Shown piece by piece: positions 35,498 through 43,904 of a stretch of 64,000 nt of DNA. Position 1 is the stretch's first letter. Each line of letters starts with the position of its first letter. Made by a program: the position numbers and the translations under genes. The notes below the pieces were generated by a model. It searched no databases, was not told the origin of the DNA, and saw nothing but the letters and a program-made list of their open reading frames with translations. The stretch spans positions 186,001-250,000 of the forward strand of contig NZ_QRIL01000002.1 in assembly GCF_003471165.1 (NCBI RefSeq), given 5' to 3'. Source of the stretch: Ruminococcus sp. AM22-13. GTDB taxonomy: Bacteria > Bacillota > Clostridia > Lachnospirales > Lachnospiraceae.

Positions 35498-37459
35498 TTA
35501 TTTATTCTCTTCCTGAACTTCAATCTTACGGATAGTCTTATTCTTGATTTCTTCTTTGATTGCTGCAAGGAAGTCGTCAAGTTCTTTCGTTCCTTCATCG
35601 CCAAGGTAACGGCTTCTTACAGAAACTTTGCCTTCTTCTTCCTCTTTAGCACCAACGATGAGCATATATGGAACTCTTGCAAGACGTGCTTCACGGATCT
35701 TGTAGCCCATCTTTTCGGAACGCTGGTCAACGGAGCAGCGGATTCCGTTTTCTTTTAACTGTGCTTCAACTTTGGCAGCATAGTCGTGGAATTTCTCGGA
35801 AATCGGAACGACACGAACCTGTTCCGGGCAAAGCCATGTCGGGAACATACCTGCATATTTCTCAATCAGCCATGCCAGTGTTCTCTCATAACATCCCATG
35901 GATGTACGATGGATGATGTATGGACGCTGTTTTTCGCCGTTTTCGTCGATATAGTACATATCGAACTGTTCAGCAAGAAGAGCATCCCACTGGATTGTGA
36001 TCATTGTGTCTTCTTTTCCGTATACGTTCTTGGCGTTGATATCAACCTTAGGTCCGTAGAATGCAGCTTCTCCGACATCCTCTGTAAATGGAATATTCAG
36101 CTCTTCAAGCATCTGGCGGATATGGCCTTCTGTCTCTTCCCATACTTCCGGTTCACCAATATATTTTTCTCTGTTATTCGGATCCCATTTGGAAAGATGG
36201 TAAGTTACATCTTCTTCTACGCCGAGAACCTGCAGACAGTACTGAGCAAGTGCAATACAGTCTTTGAACTCTTTCACCATCTGGTCTGGTCTTACAATCA
36301 GATGTCCTTCAGAAATCGTAAACTGACGTACACGTGTCAGACCATGCATTTCGCCGGAATCCTCGTTACGGAACAGAGTAGATGTTTCACCGTAACGAAG
36401 TGGCAGGTCACGGTAGCTGTGCTGTTCAGCTTTGTATACATAGTACTGGAATGGGCATGTCATTGGACGAAGTGCAAATACTTCTTTATCTGTTTCTTCA
36501 TCTCCGAGGACGAACATACCGTCTTTGTAATGATCCCAGTGACCGGAAATCTTGTAAAGCTCACTCTTAGCCATTAATGGAGTTTTGGTTCTTACATAGC
36601 CACGTTTTGTCTCTTCGTCTTCAATCCAACGCTGAAGTTCCTGCATGATGATGACACCGTTTGGCATGATAAGCGGAAGTCCCTGTCCGATTACATCTAC
36701 AGTTGTAAAGATTTTCATCTCACGGCCAAGTTTGTTGTGGTCACGTCTCTTTGCTTCTTCCATCTGCTCAAGATGCTCTTTCAGTTCATCTTTGGAAGCA
36801 TAAGCTGTTCCGTAGATACGTGTCAGCATTGCGTTCTTTTCGCTGCCTCTCCAGTAAGCGCTGGAAGAAGAGAGAAGCTTGAATGCTTTCACGCCTTTTA
36901 CGCTCATAAGATGAGGTCCTGCACAGAGATCTGTCCAGTCTCCCTGAGAATAGAAGGAGATTTCTGCTCCATCTGGAAGGTCTTCCACGAGTTCTACTTT
37001 ATATGGCTCGTTTTTCTCTTTGAAGTATGCAATGGCGTCTTCTCTTGATTTTGTGAAACGCTCGATTTTTGCGCCTTTTTTGATGATCTTCTTCATTTCT
37101 TTTTCGATTGCATCCAAGTCATCACGGGAAAATGGAGGGCAGTCAAAATCATAGTAGAATCCTGTATCGATAGAAGGTCCGATAGCAACCTTTGCATCCG
37201 GATATAAGGTCTGTACTGCCTGAGCAAGTACGTGGGATGCTGTATGACGAAGAACTGCAAGTCCCTTCTCATCTTTGGCTGTGAGGATGTTTAATTCGCA
37301 GTCACTGTCAAGAACTGTTCTTAAGTCAACAACTTCTCCGTTTACTTCTCCTGCACAGGCTGCACGTGCAAGTCCCTCGCTGATGTCGTAAGCGATGTCG
37401 ATTACTGATTTAGCTTCGGCGTATTCTTTTTTTGAGCCGTCTTTTAATGTTACGATCAT
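35498..37459 (-). CDS. thrS: Threonyl-tRNA synthetase
   Basis: This 653-aa class II synthetase has an N-terminal TGS domain, an editing domain (HTASHVLAQAVQTLYPD), the catalytic core with the zinc/ATP region MTCPFQYYVYKAEQHSYRDLPLRYGE, and a C-terminal anticodon-binding domain (PEQVRVVPIS). Two ATGs, at 37465 and 37459, lie behind AAGGAG; the second has better spacing (9 nt versus 3). Expression is controlled by the T-box leader immediately upstream, which senses uncharged tRNA-Thr. Confidence 0.95.
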   Translation of the reverse strand: MIVTLKDGSKKEYAEAKSVIDIAYDISEGLARAACAGEVNGEVVDLRTVLDSDCELNILTAKDEKGLAVLRHTASHVLAQAVQTLYPDAKVAIGPSIDTGFYYDFDCPPFSRDDLDAIEKEMKKIIKKGAKIERFTKSREDAIAYFKEKNEPYKVELVEDLPDGAEISFYSQGDWTDLCAGPHLMSVKGVKAFKLLSSSSAYWRGSEKNAMLTRIYGTAYASKDELKEHLEQMEEAKRRDHNKLGREMKIFTTVDVIGQGLPLIMPNGVIIMQELQRWIEDEETKRGYVRTKTPLMAKSELYKISGHWDHYKDGMFVLGDEETDKEVFALRPMTCPFQYYVYKAEQHSYRDLPLRYGETSTLFRNEDSGEMHGLTRVRQFTISEGHLIVRPDQMVKEFKDCIALAQYCLQVLGVEEDVTYHLSKWDPNNREKYIGEPEVWEETEGHIRQMLEELNIPFTEDVGEAAFYGPKVDINAKNVYGKEDTMITIQWDALLAEQFDMYYIDENGEKQRPYIIHRTSMGCYERTLAWLIEKYAGMFPTWLCPEQVRVVPISEKFHDYAAKVEAQLKENGIRCSVDQRSEKMGYKIREARLARVPYMLIVGAKEEEEGKVSVRSRYLGDEGTKELDDFLAAIKEEIKNKTIRKIEVQEENK

Positions 37460-37607
37460 GGTCATTATCTCCTTTTTATAATTTGTTTTTATATTTTTCA
37501 GATGCACACTGGCTTATAGTACAGCATGCCAATCCAAAATATATAGCAGAATTTCTTAAAAAATTTCTGCCGGTGCTTTTGTACTGCAAAGGGGCAAAAG
37601 AAAGAAA

Positions 37608-37868
37608 TAAAAAAAGTCCCCTACAGTACGGTTAAATACTGTAGGGGACGAGATATCATATACTCGCGGTTCCACCCCGATTGTTCTGTCTTATCAGAAC
37701 CACTTCATTTGATGGTAACGGAATCACCGGACTGTATTAAAGTCACTCAGAGGTGGTCTTCGGCTGGTTCGCGATAAAATGCTTGCACCAAAATGCATTT
37801 CTCTCTGTAACGTTTCTCAGCGTACTCTTCTCTTCAGCGTGTTGGTCTTTCTTATCTTTTCTGCCGCC
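37608..37868 (-). promoter_or_regulatory. T-box riboswitch (threonine) upstream of thrS
   Basis: The antiterminator core GGGTGGAACCGCG (minus sense, near 37665-37677) is diagnostic of a T-box. It is followed by the terminator GTCCCCTACAGTA / TACTGTAGGGGAC with TTTTTTT (37608-37652). Stem I (GTTACAGAGAG...CCTCTGAGTGAC) contains a GAAGACCAC stretch near its 3' side, where ACC is a plausible threonine specifier codon, consistent with the thrS target. Confidence 0.92.
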
Positions 37869-37869
37869 T

Positions 37870-37898
37870 ATTATAAACTTGAAGAATAAATTTGTCAA
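37870..37898 (-). promoter_or_regulatory. Promoter of the thrS T-box leader
   Basis: In the minus sense TTGACA (37893-37898), 17 bp, TATAAT (37870-37875): a consensus vegetative promoter about 10 bp before the leader. Confidence 0.85.
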
Positions 37899-37917
37899 TC
37901 ATGAAAATGCTAAAAAT

Positions 37918-38059
37918 GTTACTGTTCACTCCGTTCACAGCAACACGCTTCGCGATGCACAGAATTTATGCTAATCGCATAAATTCGCGCGGTATGTCTC
38001 GGGATTTTGGCATATTCATGCCAAAACACCTCGCGGAATAGTGGAGTGTGAACAGTAAC
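37918..38059. mobile_element. MITE family 1, full copy C (142 bp)
   Basis: It has ends GTTACTGTTCAC / GTGAACAGTAAC and a perfect 8-bp duplication CTAAAAAT (37910-37917 and 38060-38067). Its left interior differs from copies A and B (a different hairpin, ATGCTAATCGCATAAATT), while the right half is nearly identical. It is inserted 20 bp upstream of the thrS -35 box. Confidence 0.87.
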
Positions 38060-38184
38060 CTAAAAATTACTGTTCTCACGATTCCGTGATATACAATACT
38101 CCTTAGGTTTTGCACAAAGAGATTCATATTTTTACATTACAAAGTGTCTTGCTGCAAACAGAGTGAACAATAAAGATATAATAC

Positions 38185-38231
38185 AAAAAGCTGCCCGTCC
38201 ACATACATTTTGATATGTGAACAGGGCAGCT
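38185..38231 (-). terminator. Terminator after metF
   Basis: GAGCTGCCCTGTTCACATAT pairs with ATGTATGTGGACGGGCAGCT, followed by TTTTTG in the minus sense. Confidence 0.8.
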
Positions 38232-38284
38232 CCTCATATACTTTTTATGATATATCTCAGTTCAATTACCTTATAATCTCAATG

Positions 38285-38350
38285 TCTGGCGGATATTTGT
38301 AATCCGCTTTCGCTATCTGGTCCTATACCAGATAACAGATTCGGCTAATT
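38285..38350. repeat. Family-2 repeat, partial copy
   Basis: GGCGGATATTTGTAATCCGC and the tail CAGATTCGGCTAA match the ends of the 12.4-kb copy. It lies 13 nt after the metF stop. Confidence 0.5.
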
Positions 38351-38362
38351 TCCTCGTAAAAA

Positions 38363-39241
38363 TCAGATCTCAGCCAGTTTCAGCAGATCCGGGATCTTGG
38401 ATTCCCAGCCAAGTGCCATGATATGTACACCCTGACAATATGGCTTGCACTCTTTGATGATACGTGCGGCGATCTCAACACCTGTGATACCTGCTTTTGT
38501 CTTTTCTTTGTCGGCTTTGAGTTCCTCGATCATCTCATCCGGAACGTGGATACCGGCAACGTTGTTGTTCATGAATTTAGCCATTCCAGCGGATTTCGGA
38601 ATGATGATGCCAACCTGTACCGGTTTTCCGAACTGTTTTGCTTTCTCCATGAATTTGATGAATTTCTCCGGCTCAAATACAGCCTGTGTCTGGAAGTAAT
38701 CTGCACCTGCTGCAACTTTTCTTTCCATCTTTGCAAGCTGTGCATCAACGGAGTCGCTGCATGGAGATACAACAGCACCTTTGGAGAATTTAGGCGGCTC
38801 ACCAACCAGTTCATTTCCGCCAAGGTCTACACCGGATTCCAGAAGCTTCACTGTGTGAAGAAGGGATACGGAATCAAGGTCAAATACCGGTTTTGCCTGT
38901 GGGTGATCACCCATCTTTGTATGGTCGCCTGTCAGACAAAGAATATTCTCGATACCAAGCATTGCTGCACTTAAAAGGTCAGATTCCAGAGCGATACGGT
39001 TTCTGTCACGGCATGCAAGCTGGAAAATCGGATCCATACCGGCATCCTTAAGAACCTTACACATAGCAAGAGATCCAAGACGCATAACAGAAGACTGGTT
39101 ATCTGTTACGTTAACTGCATGAACATCTTTGAGATAAGTTTTGGCTTCTTCTACCAGCTCATCCACATGGATTCCTTTTGGCGGTCCCACCTCTGCAGAA
39201 ACTACAAATTCACCACGATCGAATAATTCTTTCATTTTCAT
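38363..39241 (-). CDS. metF: Methylenetetrahydrofolate reductase
   Basis: This 292-aa TIM-barrel flavoprotein reduces methylene-THF to methyl-THF. Motifs are EVGPPKGIHVDEL, VNVTDNQSSVMRLGSL, ILCLTGDHTKMGDHP and the C-terminal GVHIMALGWE. It is followed on the same strand, in 5' order, by metV and an RnfC-like gene upstream, the gene set of acetogenic reductase complexes. It therefore likely serves the methyl branch of the Wood-Ljungdahl pathway and not only methionine synthesis. A degenerate MITE separates it from metV. Confidence 0.9.
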   Translation of the reverse strand: MKMKELFDRGEFVVSAEVGPPKGIHVDELVEEAKTYLKDVHAVNVTDNQSSVMRLGSLAMCKVLKDAGMDPIFQLACRDRNRIALESDLLSAAMLGIENILCLTGDHTKMGDHPQAKPVFDLDSVSLLHTVKLLESGVDLGGNELVGEPPKFSKGAVVSPCSDSVDAQLAKMERKVAAGADYFQTQAVFEPEKFIKFMEKAKQFGKPVQVGIIIPKSAGMAKFMNNNVAGIHVPDEMIEELKADKEKTKAGITGVEIAARIIKECKPYCQGVHIMALGWESKIPDLLKLAEI

Positions 39242-39276
39242 TGTACATTACTCCAATCAATATAATTAATCTTGAA

Positions 39277-39412
39277 TACTGTCCACTCCATTTATATACA
39301 TTCCACAAAACATAACTACAAAGCATATCTGCAATACTCATACAATGCTCAAATATTCGGTCTTATGCCCTGTATATAAATCCGCGCTGCAATTCTAAGT
39401 GGACAGTATCGT
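39277..39412. repeat. Degenerate MITE-like inverted repeat between metV and metF
   Basis: ATACTGTCCACTCC and TAAGTGGACAGTAT form terminal inverted repeats 136 bp apart, similar in length and end sequence to MITE family 1. No target duplication is apparent. Confidence 0.5.
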
Positions 39413-39428
39413 AACTTATGCTTCTATA

Positions 39429-40049
39429 TTATTTCACATCATCATCTGTTGCGAAATTATGAATCTGTGTCGGGCATTTCAGCAGATCAAGGCGTCCGAT
39501 CTCTTTCAGACGTCTGTAGATGCGCTCCCATCCACATTCCATATCGCTGTCCACTTCGCATTTGCCATTCTTGGAACCGCCGCACTGGCCGTTTACAAGA
39601 CTCTTGGAACATGCTGTGATCGGGCAGATTCCGCCGGTAAGGTTCAGATAACACTCACCACACTGATCACATTTATACTCTAACGGTGTCACGCCCTGGA
39701 AACCAGGTACCGGATATGTATCGCAGGCTGCGCATACTTTCTTGTCATCCAGATATTCTGAAATGGTCTGTACACCAACACCACAGGAGAATACTAAAAC
39801 AAGATCAGACTCTTTGATCTTATCCATATGTTTCTTAAGACGTAACTGCATATTTTCCGGATTACAGATATAATCCGTTGTCATAATTCCTGTCACATTT
39901 CCTTCAGCGGAGAGCTCCTTCTGAAGTTCGACAGCTTCTTTTTCCGGAAAACGAACTTCTTTACATCCATGGCAGTTAATGATGAAAACTTTCTTTCCAT
40001 CTGTCAGTGATGTGATAGTTTCTTTTGCTTTTAACTGGGTTATTAACAT
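39429..40049 (-). CDS. metV: MetV-type zinc/iron-sulfur subunit of methylene-THF reductase
   Basis: This 206-aa protein matches the stand-alone C-terminal domain found with acetogen MetF. A cysteine-rich core, CDQCGECYLNLTGGICPITA, is followed by SKSLVNGQCGGSKNGKCEV and DMECGWERIYRRL. The N-terminal part carries FIINCHGCKEV. In acetogens MetV binds zinc or iron-sulfur and is needed for MetF to take electrons. It starts 1 nt after the preceding RnfC-like gene ends. That protein carries a second copy of this domain, so the two are likely paralogues. Confidence 0.88.
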   Translation of the reverse strand: MLITQLKAKETITSLTDGKKVFIINCHGCKEVRFPEKEAVELQKELSAEGNVTGIMTTDYICNPENMQLRLKKHMDKIKESDLVLVFSCGVGVQTISEYLDDKKVCAACDTYPVPGFQGVTPLEYKCDQCGECYLNLTGGICPITACSKSLVNGQCGGSKNGKCEVDSDMECGWERIYRRLKEIGRLDLLKCPTQIHNFATDDDVK

Positions 40050-40050
40050 A

Positions 40051-42015
40051 TTACTTCATCCCCCTTACTGCATTTTTTCCGGCTTTGATACTGTTAATGA
40101 TCGGAATCTTGGAAGAACAGATATACTGACAGCATCTGCACTCAACACAATCCATAACGCTCATGTCTTTCATAGCCTGCCAGTTCTCTTCCTTCGCATA
40201 TTTCACGAAATACAGTGGAGAAAGTTCCATCGGACATACATCCACACAACGTCCACACTTGATACATGGCTGCTCTTTCGTCTCGTCTGTATCGATCGCG
40301 ATAATACCGTTGGAGCCCTTCATCATAGGAACTTCCAGAGTACTCAGAGGGAATCCCATCATAGGTCCACCCATCTTAACAAGTACATCATCATCTGTAA
40401 ATCCACCACAGTAATCGATCAGCTCTTTTACGCTGGTACCGATCTTGATGATAAAGTTGCCCGGGTTCTTAATCTTCTCGCCTGTTACAGTTGCAACACG
40501 CTCAACCAGAGGCATACCTTTCTGGATCGCATCGGAGATTGCTTTTACGGTACTGATATTATCTACTACAACACCAACATCTGCCGGGAGACCGCCGCTT
40601 GGAACCTTTCTGCCCATAACGCGCTTGATGAGAGTTTTCTCAGCACCCTGCGGGTATTTGGTTCTTGCAACAAATACTTCCATATTTCCGATATTGGCAA
40701 CTTTTTCCTGCATTAATTCGATGGCATCCGGCTTGTTATCCTCGATAACGATGATACCCTTCTCGGCACCTGTTGTCTTAAGGATTGCTTTCAGACCAAA
40801 GATGATGTCATCTGCAAACTCAAGGAGAACTCTGTGGTCAGCTGTAAGAAGCGGCTCACACTCACATCCGTTGAGGAGAATGGTATCAACCGGTTTCGCC
40901 GGTTTCAGTTTGACACATGTCGGGAAACCTGCGCCACCCATACCAACGATTCCTGCTTCACGGATGATGTCGATAATCTCATCCGGAGTCAGGCTGTCGA
41001 GATCACCATGTGGCTGTACGGATTCGTGCAGAGTATCTTTTCCATCCGATTCAATAACAACAGCCATCACTTCACTGCCTCTTGTGCCATGCATACGAGG
41101 CTCAACAGCAACTACGGTTCCGCTTACGCTGGAATGTACCGGAGCACTGATAAATCCGGCAGCTTCACCAATCTTCTGTCCGACTTTGACAGTGTCACCT
41201 ACCTGAACGATCGGGTTCGCCGGTGCGCCCAGATGCTGTGACATGGAGATTACGAGTGTCTTCGGCTCAGGGAATCTCTTAAGTGCGATATGCTCGCTTA
41301 ATTCCTTGCGCTCTGACGGATGAACACCACCATAATATCCATTCAGTCTGTCGTCTCTGATTGATTTCACATAATCGTTGATCACTTTGAAATTAACTTT
41401 AGAGAAATCACGAACCTGTACCGGCTGATTAAGGAATTCCTCGAGACGGCCCTGTTTTGCCAGTCTCTGATAAATCTTCTCCCATGCACAGTCTTTATTC
41501 GGATCTACTTCACATTTGCCATTCTTAGCTCCGCCGCACTGTCCGTTGACAAGACTCTTAGAACAGTCGACGATAGGACAGACACCTCCGGTAATATTCA
41601 GATAGCACTGTGCACATGCGTCACAGCTCTTCTTTGTAAGTGCCATGCCATGATGTCCTCTGTAATTCAGAGTATTGCTTGCTGCAACAACCGGCTTACC
41701 AGCCAGATCTGCAACTGTCTGAATACCAAGACCACAGGAGATCACTACTACATTCTCTGTACCTTCCGGTATCAGATCCTGTAATTTTCTCTCTGTGTGC
41801 ATCTTGTTACATAAGAAATCAACTTTCGCACTACCTGTGACAGTTTTTCCCTCTGCTGCGGCAAATTTCAGGAACTCATCGCAATCCGGTTCGTCAACTG
41901 TCTCAAATTCCTTGAAACACTTATTACAGGCAATTACGAACAAATTGTCCTTACCGCTCAGCACTGATGAAAGTTCATCACTGCTTTTCAGCTTGTACTT
42001 AGTATAGTTTTCCAA
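40051..42015 (-). CDS. RnfC-like electron-transfer protein with N-terminal MetV-like domain
   Basis: This 654-aa protein has a MetV-like module (residues ~1-210, CDACAQCYLNITGGVCPIVD, SKSLVNGQCGGAKNGKCEV). It continues into a full RnfC core: a biotinyl-like/SLBB region (HLGAPANPIVQVGDTVKVG), an NADH/FMN-binding part (GIVGMGGAGFPTCVKL, NGCECEPLLTADHRV), and two 4Fe-4S motifs (CIKCGRCVDVCP, CVECRCCQYIC). RnfC2 in acetogens links NADH to MetF/MetV. Here one subunit contains both the NADH-oxidising part and a MetV-like clamp. It heads the operon with metV and metF. Confidence 0.85.
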   Translation of the reverse strand: MENYTKYKLKSSDELSSVLSGKDNLFVIACNKCFKEFETVDEPDCDEFLKFAAAEGKTVTGSAKVDFLCNKMHTERKLQDLIPEGTENVVVISCGLGIQTVADLAGKPVVAASNTLNYRGHHGMALTKKSCDACAQCYLNITGGVCPIVDCSKSLVNGQCGGAKNGKCEVDPNKDCAWEKIYQRLAKQGRLEEFLNQPVQVRDFSKVNFKVINDYVKSIRDDRLNGYYGGVHPSERKELSEHIALKRFPEPKTLVISMSQHLGAPANPIVQVGDTVKVGQKIGEAAGFISAPVHSSVSGTVVAVEPRMHGTRGSEVMAVVIESDGKDTLHESVQPHGDLDSLTPDEIIDIIREAGIVGMGGAGFPTCVKLKPAKPVDTILLNGCECEPLLTADHRVLLEFADDIIFGLKAILKTTGAEKGIIVIEDNKPDAIELMQEKVANIGNMEVFVARTKYPQGAEKTLIKRVMGRKVPSGGLPADVGVVVDNISTVKAISDAIQKGMPLVERVATVTGEKIKNPGNFIIKIGTSVKELIDYCGGFTDDDVLVKMGGPMMGFPLSTLEVPMMKGSNGIIAIDTDETKEQPCIKCGRCVDVCPMELSPLYFVKYAKEENWQAMKDMSVMDCVECRCCQYICSSKIPIINSIKAGKNAVRGMK

Positions 42016-42101
42016 TTGCTCACCTTCCTTATGATTAAGATTATATCCTTATGGTTATCCGCTCTTATCCGTTCCCTCCTTCTCTGCACTCAAAAAAAGA
42101 A

Positions 42102-42182
42102 CCAATAAAACCAGATAAATAAGTTCGTAAGTATTACTTATTAAATGTACCACAAAATGGGTAGATTATCCAGTTTTATTGG
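42102..42182 (-). promoter_or_regulatory. Long inverted repeat in the leader/promoter of the metF cluster
   Basis: CCAATAAAACCAGATAA (42102-42118) and TTATCCAGTTTTATTGG (42166-42182) pair at 15 of 17 positions. A nested palindrome (AAGTTCGTAAGTATTACTT) fills the loop. It lies ~90 nt upstream of the RnfC-like gene start. No matching promoter or known riboswitch was identified. Confidence 0.45.
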
Positions 42183-42326
42183 CTGTTTTTATAAAATTAT
42201 TTTATAATTTTTCAATAATTCATCTATCAATCAGTAATTTACCCTTTTGGAGAACATATTTTTTATGATAATCCAATTTCACCTTTCTTTTATGGCGTTT
42301 TTTCATTCATGGGGACTCTTGCATTT

Positions 42327-43424
42327 TTATATTCTGTTTGTGCACATACCTCTGGAATCAAAAGTATACTTCTTTCCGGTAGATGTAACTACTGTGCGGT
42401 CCTTGTACATATATGCATATTTTTTGTGGAAATAGTACCATTTACCACTTATTTTCAGCCAGCCCTGTCTGGCCGTTCCATTTTTCTGGAAATAGTATTC
42501 ACGCTTTCCTACCGTCTGCCAGCCATACTGTCTCCGGCCCGTCTCATTCACATAATAAATGCCATCTTCCAATTGCAGAAGCTTATTTTTCTGGAGTTTG
42601 TAATCTATGTAGTAATAATAATAGCCATTCTTCTGTTTCCATCCTGTAAACAGATCCGGAGTGACAGGTTTTTCAGAAGAAGGCTGCTTCGCCGGAAGCT
42701 GACGGCAATATCTGATAATTGCTTTGGCATCTGCCTCACCAATCTTCTTCAATTTAGCATTTGTGCTGAGAAAGTTAACCGCATCATAAGGACTGCTGAC
42801 AAAAGCATGCTCCACGATCACGCCCGGAATATTCTGCTCCACGCTCTGTGCTACGATTCCGTAATAATCACGGGCTTTTCCATTCGGATATTTACTTCCG
42901 TTCTCACTCATACGATATACCAGGCCTCTTCTGCTGAGTCCTAATTTATTCAGTTCTTCCAGAACATAATTGGCAAAAATCTTCTCTTTCGCAGCAAGCG
43001 CAGGTCTGTAAGTTCCTCTTGACAAAAGTACAGAAGCACCTCTTGCCGCACTGCTGTCAGCGTCATCAATGTGCTGACTTACCAGAAGATCTGCGCCATA
43101 ATTCTTCGCTATTTTTACTCTTTCTGTCAGCCCTAACGTCTGGTTTTTCTTCTTGGTAAGATGAACTTCTATGTTCGGAGAAGCACTGAGTGCCTGCATC
43201 GTATAATTTGCAATCTTCCAGTTGATCTCTTCTTCTCTGTAAGTCTTTCCATTGTGGATTGCGATTGCTCCACCTTCTGCACCTCCATGTCCCGGATCCA
43301 GAACAACTACATATTTCTCTGATTCACCATTTCTTTCCGCTGCCTGAGCTGTCACACCTGACAAAATCCCAGACACCCCTACTGCCAAAGCAAGCAGCAG
43401 GCAGCCTAACTTTTTCATTCTCAT
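42327..43424 (-). CDS. Secreted N-acetylmuramoyl-L-alanine amidase with cell-wall-binding repeats
   Basis: This 365-aa exported enzyme cuts the amide link between glycan and peptide in peptidoglycan. The signal peptide runs to about residue 29 (SGVTAQAAE). An Amidase_3 domain follows, with zinc ligands in VVLDPGHGGAEGG and LLVSQHIDDAD and the late glutamate in GVIVEHAFVSSP. The last ~100 residues are aromatic/glycine repeats (GWKQKNGYYYYYIDY, GWQTVGKREYYFQ, GWLKISGKWYYF) of the choline-binding-like type that anchors proteins to the wall. It is monocistronic. Confidence 0.9.
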   Translation of the reverse strand: MRMKKLGCLLLALAVGVSGILSGVTAQAAERNGESEKYVVVLDPGHGGAEGGAIAIHNGKTYREEEINWKIANYTMQALSASPNIEVHLTKKKNQTLGLTERVKIAKNYGADLLVSQHIDDADSSAARGASVLLSRGTYRPALAAKEKIFANYVLEELNKLGLSRRGLVYRMSENGSKYPNGKARDYYGIVAQSVEQNIPGVIVEHAFVSSPYDAVNFLSTNAKLKKIGEADAKAIIRYCRQLPAKQPSSEKPVTPDLFTGWKQKNGYYYYYIDYKLQKNKLLQLEDGIYYVNETGRRQYGWQTVGKREYYFQKNGTARQGWLKISGKWYYFHKKYAYMYKDRTVVTSTGKKYTFDSRGMCTNRI

Positions 43425-43454
43425 TTACTCCTCACTTTCATTTATATATATGAT

Positions 43455-43484
43455 GTTAGGGTCAAAAGGCATTTTGCCCCTAAC
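43455..43484. repeat. Palindrome related to 15614-15651
   Basis: GTTAGGGTCAAAAGG and CATTTTGCCCCTAAC form a near-perfect hairpin. Same family as the palindrome upstream of mnmA. Confidence 0.5.
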
Positions 43485-43904
43485 TTGATATCTACGAATT
43501 GCTCCGCTGCAAAGCAGCTCCCGCAATTCTCATATATATACCATTATAGTGTTCAGAAAATTTCCTGTCAATAAATCCGCATTGACAAGAAAAATATTCC
43601 TGACCAACCGACGCTACATTTCTTACTGTTCCATTCTGATAATCATAAACAGCCTGTATACTTCGCAGAGTCAGACTCCTACATTTTATGATACAGCAGA
43701 AAAAGAATCCTGTATTTTTCAGTAAGAATATTGATCTGAATCAAAAAACAGATTACTGAAATGAAAATACTAACCATTAGTTAATAGAAATTTCCTCTTT
43801 CCTATTATATGGTAACTATAGAATAAACTTGGGCAAAGCATTACGTGTACCAAAAGTCATAACATTTGCCTGAAACTATTATTATCATATGAGGAGGAGA
43901 TTTT
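43485..43904. other. Intergenic region with hairpin and REP-like motif
   Basis: It contains a hairpin GAATTGCTCCGCTGC / GCAGCTCCCGCAATTC (43497-43531) and a REP-like motif TACTTCGCAGAGTCAGACTCC (43658-43679). The last 100 nt presumably hold the promoter of the next gene (a TATTAT lies near 43803). No coding sequence was recognised. Confidence 0.45.

Noticed and set aside
35786..36577. A 263-codon open frame opposite thrS
   Set aside because: It is antisense to thrS, has a composition typical of a complementary-strand artefact, and lacks any motif.
40445..41206. A 253-codon open frame opposite the RnfC-like gene
   Set aside because: It is antisense to a strongly conserved gene, its composition is Ser/Thr/Pro shadow-like, and no start signal is seen.
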